Source: Anaerolineales bacterium (lineage in GTDB: Bacteria; Chloroflexota; Anaerolineae; Anaerolineales; VGOW01). Taken from it: a stretch of 7,628 nucleotides of DNA. The notes beneath the pieces were generated by a model. It worked only from the letters and a program-made list of their open reading frames with translations. It did no database searches and had not been told where the DNA came from. Of the stretch, positions 1-5,427 are shown piece by piece (the first letter of the stretch is position 1; every line of letters begins with the position of its first letter). The position numbers and the translations under genes are program-made. Where the stretch lies: assembly GCA_919901875.1 (NCBI GenBank), contig CAKKQG010000373.1, forward strand, positions 1 through 7,628, written 5' to 3'.

Positions 1-17
1 TCGCGTTAGATAAATGA

Positions 18-149
18 CTGGACTTAAGCAGTTCACGGAAATTTTTATCACGAATGTCTCGAATGTTCCGAATTTGACGAATAAAACAAAATAAAAATTC
101 GTGTTATTCGTTTATTCGAGTCATTCGTGATTAAGGCGCGTAAGTCCAG
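18..149. repeat. Imperfect palindromic element with 9-bp phased CGAAT/ATTCG units
   Basis: Outer arms CTGGACTTA (18-26) and TAAGTCCAG (141-149) are perfect inverted copies. Inner arms 47-64 and 114-131 match at 17 of 18 positions. The left inner arm continues as four CGAAT units starting at 51, 60, 69 and 78 (exactly 9 bp apart), and the right arm has ATTCG at 97, 106, 114 and 123. The sequence has no plausible reading frame and looks like a dispersed MITE-like or REP-like repeat. ATAAAT occurs at 10-15 and 152-157, symmetrically 2 bp outside each end. This could be a target duplication, but the hexamer is AT-rich and may be chance. The rest of 1-253 holds only the promoter and leader of flgM. 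Confidence 0.75.
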
Positions 150-181
150 AAATAAATACGGCGTGAACGTTTTGGCAGAAT

Positions 182-208
182 TAAAGTTTTGTCTCTTCAA
201 GCCGATAA
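182..208 (+). promoter_or_regulatory. Sigma-28 (FliA/SigD-type) promoter for flgM
   Basis: TAAAGTTT at 182-189, an 11-nt spacer, and GCCGATAA at 201-208 match the known sigma-28 consensus TAAAGTTT-N11-GCCGATAA at all 16 defined positions. Transcription would start a few bases past 208 and give a leader of roughly 35-40 nt before the flgM ATG at 254. The position directly ahead of the anti-sigma-28 gene agrees with the class III flgM promoter of enteric bacteria. No promoter elsewhere in the window comes close to this quality, so it probably drives flgM-flgN-flgK and perhaps the genes beyond. Confidence 0.92.
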
Positions 209-253
209 CCTAAACAATGTTATTTCGTTTTTTAATCGTGGAAGGATTTGGTT

Positions 254-565
254 ATGCCCATCGAAAAGATTAATGGAACAGGAACCGACCCGCGCCTCAA
301 CGGCGTCAGCAACCCCGCCCAAACTTCTGCGGCGGCTGCCGCCAATGATCCCGCCAATGCGCCAGCCACCACGCCCAAACGCAACGCCGATCATGCCACG
401 CTCTCTGAGCGGGCGCGCTTGTTAAATAAGAGTCATGCCGCCCTCAACGACGTGGCAGAGGTTCGCGCCGAAAAAGTAGAAGCCGCAAAAAAGAGTTTAC
501 AAAACGGAACGTATCAAGTTGATCTTAAATCGTTAGCGAATCGTTTGCTGGATTTGGTGAAATGA
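254..565 (+). CDS. flgM: Anti-sigma-28 factor FlgM
   Basis: FlgM binds and holds the flagellar sigma factor sigma-28 in the cytoplasm until the hook-basal body is finished, then is exported through it. The 103-residue product has a low-complexity Ala/Pro/Asn-rich N-terminal half (residues 8-45), expected of the disordered export region. It ends in the family's C-terminal sigma-binding helices at about 46-100, including the LSERA, EVRAEKVE and GTYQVD motifs and a final LANRLLDLVK. Length is normal for the family. The ATG at 254 is preferred because GGAAGGA at 240-246 sits 7 nt upstream. An in-frame TTG at 248 lies only 1 nt after that ribosome binding site and is rejected. It follows a perfect sigma-28 promoter, so it should be activated by the factor it inhibits. 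flgN starts one base after its stop. Confidence 0.93.
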   Translation: MPIEKINGTGTDPRLNGVSNPAQTSAAAAANDPANAPATTPKRNADHATLSERARLLNKSHAALNDVAEVRAEKVEAAKKSLQNGTYQVDLKSLANRLLDLVK

Positions 566-566
566 T

Positions 567-1061
567 ATGACTGCCACATGCACTCTCGTCGAACAATCGT
601 TGTTAGCAGAACTACGTTTAACTCAAACGCTCACTTTTTTAGTCGAGCGCGAGCGCGAAGCATTGCAAGCCGATGAGGTCGAAACGCTGGCAACGATTGT
701 GATCGAAAAAGAGGAATGCCTGAATCAATTAGTCCACGCCTTGGCGGAAAGTGAATCGGCCATTAGCGCCTGGGGACGCGAGTTGCACGTGACAAACGAT
801 GACGCGACGTTGGAGCAGGTTCTCACTAAAGTGGATCGCTCTACTGTTATACATTTACGCATGTTGCGCGCCGGCGCCCGCGCCTGCTTAGATGAATCTC
901 GCATCACGAGTTTAGGCAATCAAGCATTGCTGCGGGTAGCGATGGAACGCAACAGTGCTTTGCGAGATTTTCTGGCGCGATCGCTGACACCTCTGCAAAG
1001 CTACGACCTGCGCGGTCTTCGCAGCGCCAACGATACTCATTTAATGGAATGGAACGGGTGA
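567..1061 (+). CDS. flgN: FlgN-type chaperone for the hook-filament junction proteins
   Basis: FlgN is a cytoplasmic export chaperone that binds the C-termini of FlgK and FlgL and brings them to the flagellar type III export gate. The 164-residue product is almost entirely helical in character, with heptad-like Leu spacing at about 1-60 and 80-150. The stretch around residues 30-55, including LVERERE and a later EKEECLNQL, resembles the family's first long helices. FlgN sequences are weakly conserved, so the call rests on length, helical make-up and position between flgM and flgK, the usual flgM-flgN-flgK order. The start lies one base after the flgM stop with only a weak GGTGA upstream, which suggests translational coupling. 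It ends right before a tandem repeat. Confidence 0.85.
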   Translation: MTATCTLVEQSLLAELRLTQTLTFLVEREREALQADEVETLATIVIEKEECLNQLVHALAESESAISAWGRELHVTNDDATLEQVLTKVDRSTVIHLRMLRAGARACLDESRITSLGNQALLRVAMERNSALRDFLARSLTPLQSYDLRGLRSANDTHLMEWNG

Positions 1062-1125
1062 CTTCCGAAGACCTCCGAGTTCTTTCTTCCAAAGATCTCC
1101 GAGTTCTTTAAGAACTCGGAGATCT
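1062..1125. repeat. Two 24-bp tandem repeats plus an inverted third arm (hairpin)
   Basis: Copy one (1062-1085) and copy two (1086-1109) are head to tail and match at 22 of 24 positions. Positions 1110-1125 are the exact reverse complement of 1093-1108, giving a 16-bp perfect stem around one central T (1109). Copy one can also pair with the right arm with one mismatch, so two exclusive hairpins are possible. No T run follows on either strand, so it does not look like a factor-independent terminator. It fills most of the flgN-flgK gap and ends 9 nt before the flgK ribosome binding site. Confidence 0.85.
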
Positions 1126-1133
1126 AAAATTCG

Positions 1134-1141
1134 CAAGGATG
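1134..1141 (+). promoter_or_regulatory. flgK ribosome binding site with possible CsrA-binding core
   Basis: AAGGA at 1135-1139 is the flgK Shine-Dalgarno, 7 nt before the ATG. The octamer CAAGGATG at 1134-1141 equals the CARGGAUG core of the known CsrA SELEX consensus (RUACARGGAUGU); the flanking consensus bases do not match. Occupation by CsrA would block flgK translation. Shine-Dalgarno sequences contain GGA anyway, so the ribosome binding site is secure while the CsrA role is inference. Confidence 0.4.
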
Positions 1142-1146
1142 CGGTT

Positions 1147-2574
1147 ATGCCAACAATTTTCTCCGGTCTCAACGTAGCGTTACGCGCCTTACTGGCACAC
1201 CAGCAAGCGCAGTTGATCACCAACCACAACATCGCCAACGCCAACACCCCCGGCTATAGCCGCCAAGAAGCCATCCTCAGCCCGGCAGCCCCTTATACGC
1301 CTCCAGCAATGAACCGCCCCGGCATGGAACTGCAGTTAGGCGCGGGCGTTTCGGTTACGAACATTCGCCGCTTCACGTTAGATTTCTTCGACACTCGATT
1401 GCGAACCGAACTTTCTGCCAGCGCAGAATGGGATGAGCGCTCCGCCGCCTTACGGCAAGTGCAAGCTGTCTTACCCGAATCCGACACCACTGGTTTGGGA
1501 GTCCGGCTCGACGCTTTCTGGTCGGCCTGGCAAGGCGTTGTCAGCGATCCCACCAGTTTAGCTCAACGGCAAATTGTCATCAACAGCGGCACGGGTCTCA
1601 CCCAGATGATCCAAAACCGCTACAACGCTCTTCATGCGGCGCGCGAATCGGAAGATCAACAACTGGTCGCAGCGGTCAACCAACTTAACGACAAAGCGCA
1701 AGCCGTGGCTCGCCTCAATTCGCAAATCATCGGCGCCATCGGCGCGGGCGATGAACCGAATGATTTACTCGATCAACGCGATGTCTTATTAGATCAGATG
1801 AGCCAACTGTCAGGCGTGACCATTCACTTGCCGGGCAACGGCGATGCTTACGTCTCGCTCGGCGGGCATATTATGGTGGCGGGCGGACAAGCGCAAACAT
1901 TGTCTGCCGTCATTCAAAATCCGCTCAGCGATCCAATGGGCGCGCCTACGATGCACAAAATTATTTGGCAAAGTGACGGGAGCGACGCCGGCCTCAGCAG
2001 CGGATCGTTGGCGGGCGCGCGCGCCGCGCGCGATGTGGACGTGGTGAGGCAGATGCAAAATTTGGACTCACTGGCGCAAGGATTGATCGCGCAAGTGAAT
2101 GCGATCCATTCCACTGCGGTTGGACTTGATGGCACCTCCAATGCTTTCTTTATTGGAACGGGGGCGCGCGATATTGCCGTTAACGCCGTTGTGGCAAACG
2201 CCCCCAACAAAGTTGGCGCCGCCTCTGCTGCGGCGACTTTGCCCGGCGACGCCAGCCAAGCGTTAGCCATCGCGCAACTCTCTCAATCACTGGTAATGAG
2301 TGGCGGCACACGCACGTTCAATAGTTTCTTGGCAGATGCCGTTGCTCAGTTGGGTACTGACGCGCAACGCGCCAAAGTTGAATCGATCAATCATACTGTC
2401 GTGAAAGACGCGCTGACGCGGCAAAAACAATCGGTTGCCGGCGTCTCACTCGATGAAGAGGCGGCGCGTTTGGTGCAGTCGCAACGGGCGTACGAGGCGG
2501 CGGCGCGGGCCTTGACGGCTTTCGATGAGATGGCTGACACTATTATTAATCGCATGGGAGTTGTGGGACGATGA
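1147..2574 (+). CDS. flgK: Flagellar hook-associated protein 1 FlgK (hook-filament junction)
   Basis: FlgK forms the first junction ring between the hook and filament outside the cell and is exported with help from FlgN. The 475-residue product has the conserved N-terminal D0 helix (FSGLNVALRALLAHQQ) followed by the NIANANTPGYSRQ signature at 28-40, shared by axial flagellar proteins. The C-terminal D0 helix starts near residue 432 with GVSLDEEAARLVQ and QRAYEAAAR. The middle, about 110-420, is the variable domain and contains the LLDQRDVLLDQMSQL segment typical of FlgK. It is shorter than the enterobacterial proteins (about 550), so the outer domain is reduced. A ribosome binding site AAGGA sits 7 nt before the ATG. 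Its stop overlaps the start of the next gene by ATGA, so the response regulator is probably coupled to it. Confidence 0.96.
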   Translation: MPTIFSGLNVALRALLAHQQAQLITNHNIANANTPGYSRQEAILSPAAPYTPPAMNRPGMELQLGAGVSVTNIRRFTLDFFDTRLRTELSASAEWDERSAALRQVQAVLPESDTTGLGVRLDAFWSAWQGVVSDPTSLAQRQIVINSGTGLTQMIQNRYNALHAARESEDQQLVAAVNQLNDKAQAVARLNSQIIGAIGAGDEPNDLLDQRDVLLDQMSQLSGVTIHLPGNGDAYVSLGGHIMVAGGQAQTLSAVIQNPLSDPMGAPTMHKIIWQSDGSDAGLSSGSLAGARAARDVDVVRQMQNLDSLAQGLIAQVNAIHSTAVGLDGTSNAFFIGTGARDIAVNAVVANAPNKVGAASAAATLPGDASQALAIAQLSQSLVMSGGTRTFNSFLADAVAQLGTDAQRAKVESINHTVVKDALTRQKQSVAGVSLDEEAARLVQSQRAYEAAARALTAFDEMADTIINRMGVVGR

Positions 2575-3728
2575 TGACATTATCTTCACCGCGCCAATCG
2601 CGCCTGACGTATTCTGCTAAGGAAGGTTTTACCGGGAAATTGTTGGTGGTGGACGACGACGATGATGCCCGGAATTCTGTGGCGCGTTTGCTGGAATTAG
2701 CCGGTTACAACTGCCTCAGCGCCATAGATGGCGAGTCGGCGTTGACGCGGTTATCTGAGGACGTTGTGTTGATGTTGATTGACATTTATATGCCTCACAT
2801 GGACGGCGTGGAATTGATGATGCGCGTCCTGGCCGAAGCTGAGCGCCCCGATATGGCAGTCATTGTGATCTCCGGCAACGGCACGTTGGAACGCGCTGTT
2901 GAAGCCATGCGCTTGGGCGCCTCGGATTATGTGGCGAAACCTTATAACATGGATGATCTACTCTTGCGAGTGGAGCGAGCCATTGAACGACGAGAAATGA
3001 TCTTAGAACATCAGACCACGATTCTGGAATTGCAGGCTCTGTTGCAACATCAGGGGAGTGAAATTGGAAGCGCGATGGGCGAGATGATGCAAGCCTATAA
3101 CGGCACGTTAGAGGCTTTGGCGGCGGCGCTCGATTTGCGCGATAAAGAAACCGAGGGTCATTCGCGGCGCGTCACCGATTATTCCACCGCCATTGCCCGC
3201 ACCTTGGGCTTGCGTGGCGAGGCGCTCGACGTCATTCGGCAAGGGGCGTTATTGCACGATGTTGGCAAGATCGGCATTCCCGATTCGATCTTGCACAAAC
3301 CGTCGGCGCTCAACTCGGACGAGTGGCGTTTGATGCGCCGCCACCCGGAGATCGGGGCGCAACTTTTGCACGGGATTGATTTTCTAGACGACGCTGTGGC
3401 TTCCATTGTGATTCATCATCATGAACGTTTTGACGGCGGCGGATACCCCCACAAATTAAAAGGTGAAGCGATTCCGTTTGGAGCGCGGATTTTTGCGGTG
3501 GCAGATACGCTGGACGCCATGACGTCGGATCGGGTGTATCGCAAAGGCAAACCCGTCCGTGAAGCGCGCGAGGAGATTGCGCGGTTAAGCGGAATGCAAT
3601 TTGATCCGGTAGTCGTCGAGGCTTTTATGTGTATTCCCGATGACGGAATTTACGCGATTCAAAATTCGGTGGCTATCCTTAATGCCCGGCAACCTCAGGA
3701 GGAGTTATGCGTGTCACTCAGCAACTGA
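2571..3728 (+). CDS. Response regulator with intact HD-GYP phosphodiesterase domain
   Basis: This two-domain cytoplasmic protein of 385 residues has a receiver at about 22-140 and an HD-GYP domain at about 175-350, which in this family hydrolyses cyclic di-GMP. The receiver shows the acidic pair D28/D29, phospho-acceptor D71 (LIDIYMP), switch Ser101 and Lys123. In the HD-GYP domain every usual metal or active-site residue is present: E193 and H197, H229-D230 (LLHDVGKIGIPD), H258, H283-H284, D288-GGGYP and D312-xx-DA. A helix at 140-175 joins the domains. ATG 2571 overlaps the flgK stop; ATG 2574 is an equally possible start. Its last 22 bases overlap flgL, whose AGGAGG ribosome binding site lies inside this gene. 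The position between flgK and flgL suggests tuning of c-di-GMP as filaments are built. The kinase partner is not in the window. Confidence 0.93.
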   Translation: MMTLSSPRQSRLTYSAKEGFTGKLLVVDDDDDARNSVARLLELAGYNCLSAIDGESALTRLSEDVVLMLIDIYMPHMDGVELMMRVLAEAERPDMAVIVISGNGTLERAVEAMRLGASDYVAKPYNMDDLLLRVERAIERREMILEHQTTILELQALLQHQGSEIGSAMGEMMQAYNGTLEALAAALDLRDKETEGHSRRVTDYSTAIARTLGLRGEALDVIRQGALLHDVGKIGIPDSILHKPSALNSDEWRLMRRHPEIGAQLLHGIDFLDDAVASIVIHHHERFDGGGYPHKLKGEAIPFGARIFAVADTLDAMTSDRVYRKGKPVREAREEIARLSGMQFDPVVVEAFMCIPDDGIYAIQNSVAILNARQPQEELCVSLSN

Positions 3729-4594
3729 TGACCCACGAGATGATCTCGCTCACGGCAAAAAACTTGGAGCGATTAACAGAACTGCAAGGGCAAGCCGCCA
3801 GCGGCAAACGCCTTCGCCTCCCGCAGGACGATCCCGCCGGAGCCGGACGCGCCTCAAGTTTGCGCGGGACTCTCAATGCCAATGAAACTTATTTGCAAAA
3901 CATCGCGGCTGGCAAAGAATGGTTGAATGCAACCGAAGCGGCGCTGACGAATGTGTCTGACGTGATGCGCCGCGCCCTCACGGCAGCGGCGCGCGGCGGC
4001 TCCGACACCAACGGCGCAAACGAACGCCTGGTATTAGGCAATCAAGTAGATGGTTTATTGAGCGAAGCCTTGACGCAGTTTAACACTCGCCACCGTGAAG
4101 CCTATTTGTTTGCCGGCTTTCGCCTCAACACAATTCCGTTCACTACTACTGGCACGCCAGTGACCAGCTTTACCTACAATGGCGATGCCAACTCGCGGTT
4201 GATGGAGATCGCCCCTCAGCAAACGGTGGCGATCAATGTCTCTGGCAGCGGCTCGATGGCGAGCAATGTGCTGCAATCGTTAATAGATTTGCGCGATCAC
4301 TTGCAAGCCAATCAAGTGAACTTGGTGAACGCCGATATTGCCACATTGCAAACTGCGTTCGGCGGCGTCAGCGACACGTTGGCTGAGATCGGCGCGCGGC
4401 AGCAACGTTTGACGGATATGCGCTCTCAAATAGAACGGGTGCAGTTGGGCTTGCAAGAGTTTTTGTCGCGCACAGAAGATGCCAATATGCCCGAAGTGCT
4501 GATGCGGCTCAGTGAGCAAGAGGCGGTCTATCAAGCCTCGCTTAATTCCGCCGCTAAGTTGACGCGGGCGAATCTGTTTGATTACTTGAAATAA
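3707..4594 (+). CDS. flgL: Flagellar hook-associated protein 3 FlgL (hook-filament junction)
   Basis: FlgL is the second junction protein, stacked on FlgK and joining it to flagellin; it is exported unfolded outside the cell. The 295-residue product starts MRVTQQLM, typical of FlgL. It carries the flagellin-like N-terminal helix with ASGKRL and DDPAGAGRASSLR at 31-54 and an N-terminal coiled-coil helix to about 140. The variable domain spans about 130-200, and the C-terminal helix ends with YQASLNSAAKLTRANLFDYLK-like spacing (270-295). Length matches the family. AGGAGG at 3697-3702 lies 4 nt before the ATG and inside the preceding gene, which overlaps by 22 bases. The stop codon lies within the first copy of an 8-bp duplication that flanks the downstream insertion. 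Confidence 0.95.
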   Translation: MRVTQQLMTHEMISLTAKNLERLTELQGQAASGKRLRLPQDDPAGAGRASSLRGTLNANETYLQNIAAGKEWLNATEAALTNVSDVMRRALTAAARGGSDTNGANERLVLGNQVDGLLSEALTQFNTRHREAYLFAGFRLNTIPFTTTGTPVTSFTYNGDANSRLMEIAPQQTVAINVSGSGSMASNVLQSLIDLRDHLQANQVNLVNADIATLQTAFGGVSDTLAEIGARQQRLTDMRSQIERVQLGLQEFLSRTEDANMPEVLMRLSEQEAVYQASLNSAAKLTRANLFDYLK

Positions 4595-4595
4595 C

Positions 4596-4707
4596 GTGAC
4601 TACTCAACCACCCCGTCATTGCGAGCGCACTTCGCGGAGCGGAAAGCAATCTCGGTCGCGCGATGACATTGCTTGGCGAAGCACTCGCAATGACGCTGAG
4701 CAGTCAA
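4596..4707. mobile_element. MITE-like palindromic element with 8-bp target duplication
   Basis: The ends are inverted copies: TGACTACTCA (4597-4606) against TGAGCAGTCA (4697-4706), one mismatch. Inside are perfect arms CGTCATTGCGAG (4614-4625) and CTCGCAATGACG (4684-4695), then further pairing of GCACTTCGC and AAGCAAT with the right half. The element is flanked by the perfect direct repeat GAAATAAC at 4588-4595 and 4708-4715, as left by a transposition event. It encodes no protein, so it would have been moved by a transposase in trans. Motifs of the GTCATTGCGAG type are, from memory, common dispersed repeats in many bacteria. No T run follows, so it is not a simple terminator, though it would form a large hairpin in mRNA. 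Confidence 0.8.
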
Positions 4708-4718
4708 GAAATAACAAT

Positions 4719-4726
4719 TACAAGGA
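4719..4726 (+). promoter_or_regulatory. fliW ribosome binding site with possible CsrA-binding core
   Basis: AAGGAG at 4722-4727 lies 8 nt before the fliW ATG. The octamer TACAAGGA at 4719-4726 matches the UACARGGA part of the CsrA SELEX consensus; the last three consensus bases do not match. CsrA bound here would repress fliW and csrA together. The ribosome binding site is clear; CsrA binding is inference. Confidence 0.4.
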
Positions 4727-4735
4727 GCCGTCAGT

Positions 4736-5179
4736 ATGGACACTACATTAGTGGCATCAGTTAACAATATCTTGGTCGTTGAAAACTCTCAGTTGAAGGT
4801 GACGTTGGCTGAAGGGTTGATTGGATGCGAGATGTGGCGCGAGTTTGTGCTGGAAGCGCCGCATGATCTGGCGCCGCTGATGTATTTACATTCGCTAGAT
4901 CAAGCGGATTTAACTTTTATTGTCACGCATCCGCGCTATATCCTGCCGCTCTATCACGTTGACCTCTCCGAGTCGGATAAAAAAGTTTTAGGGAATCCAA
5001 CCCCGGCGGAATTGGCGACAGTGGTCATTGTCAATTCGGCGCGGCGCGGTGAGGGGCAGGTAGTGACCGCCAATTTGTTGGGCCCGATTATGATCAACTT
5101 GACGACGGGCAGCGGGCGGCAGGTCATTCAGCCGGATCACTCGGCGCGTCATCTTTTGAGTGAGACCCCGTTATGTTAG
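4736..5179 (+). CDS. fliW: Flagellar assembly factor FliW (CsrA antagonist)
   Basis: FliW binds either flagellin or CsrA in the cytoplasm. When flagellin is exported, FliW is freed, captures CsrA and relieves repression of flagellin translation. The 147-residue product has the family pattern: LAEGLIG at 24-30 (usually GLPGF), a LHSLDQADLTFIVTHP stretch at 51-66 (usually LQS..LAFxxxxP), an aspartate-leucine rich linker, and the conserved NLLGPIMIN strand at 113-121 followed by RQVIQ. Length is normal. The GLPGF core is altered to GLIGC. A good ribosome binding site precedes the ATG. The gene overlaps csrA by 7 bases, the classical fliW-csrA pairing. Confidence 0.93.
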   Translation: MDTTLVASVNNILVVENSQLKVTLAEGLIGCEMWREFVLEAPHDLAPLMYLHSLDQADLTFIVTHPRYILPLYHVDLSESDKKVLGNPTPAELATVVIVNSARRGEGQVVTANLLGPIMINLTTGSGRQVIQPDHSARHLLSETPLC

Positions 5180-5424
5180 TGCTGACTCGCAAGGTCAATG
5201 AAGCCTTGAACATCAATCACGACGAGATTGTGATCACGGTCTTGGCGGTAGAAGGCGAGCGCGTGAAGCTAGGGATTGTCGCGCCGAAGAGCGTGAGTAT
5301 TTTGCGCCAAGAACTTTGCGAACAGGTTGGGCAAGAGAATCACGCCGCGGCGCTCTCGTTAGAAGAATCGAATCGGCGGACGGCGCACCTGCGCGAATCG
5401 CTTTTGCAGAAGGTGGCTGCCTAA
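5173..5424 (+). CDS. csrA: Carbon storage regulator CsrA (translational repressor)
   Basis: CsrA is a small dimeric RNA-binding protein that recognises GGA in leader RNAs and, in flagellated FliW-containing bacteria, represses flagellin translation. The 83-residue product begins MLVLTRKVNEAL. It keeps the LAVEGERVKLGIVAPKSV core and Arg45, equivalent to the RNA-contacting Arg44 of E. coli CsrA, although the usual VHRE becomes ILRQ. QENHAAALS at 54-62 aligns with the B. subtilis segment containing Asn55, needed for FliW binding. One extra residue near 16-18 shifts numbering by one. The tail (60-83) is longer than in E. coli (61 residues), as expected where FliW acts. The start overlaps the fliW end and has no strong ribosome binding site, so translation is probably coupled. 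Confidence 0.96.
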   Translation: MLVLTRKVNEALNINHDEIVITVLAVEGERVKLGIVAPKSVSILRQELCEQVGQENHAAALSLEESNRRTAHLRESLLQKVAA

Positions 5425-5427
5425 TAT

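Noticed and set aside
248..253. TTG at 248 as an earlier start for flgM
   Set aside because: It begins 1 nt after the GGAAGGA ribosome binding site; ATG 254 has proper 7-nt spacing.
1..253. A tRNA, riboswitch or small gene in the leading non-coding stretch
   Set aside because: No cloverleaf, conserved aptamer core or credible frame is seen; the palindrome, the sigma-28 promoter and the flgM leader account for the signals there.
1062..1109. Two-copy direct repeat as a CRISPR remnant
   Set aside because: The copies are contiguous with no spacer and only two exist; no cas genes are near.
1093..1125. Perfect 16-bp hairpin as a factor-independent terminator after flgN
   Set aside because: No T run follows the stem on either strand, and flgK lies immediately downstream in the same direction.
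2005..2035. Alternating GC run in flgK as a possible Z-DNA or regulatory site
   Set aside because: It lies in frame within an Ala/Arg-rich part of FlgK and is explained by codon choice in GC-rich DNA.
1914..2270. Minus-strand open frames inside flgK and others of 60-130 codons opposite or within the flagellar genes
   Set aside because: They are antisense or out-of-frame shadows of well-supported genes, with no ribosome binding sites or recognisable domains.
4596..4707. Large palindrome as the terminator of flgL
   Set aside because: The sequence after the stem is AAGAAATAAC, not a T run, and the flanking duplication marks it as an insertion. Some transcription attenuation cannot be excluded.
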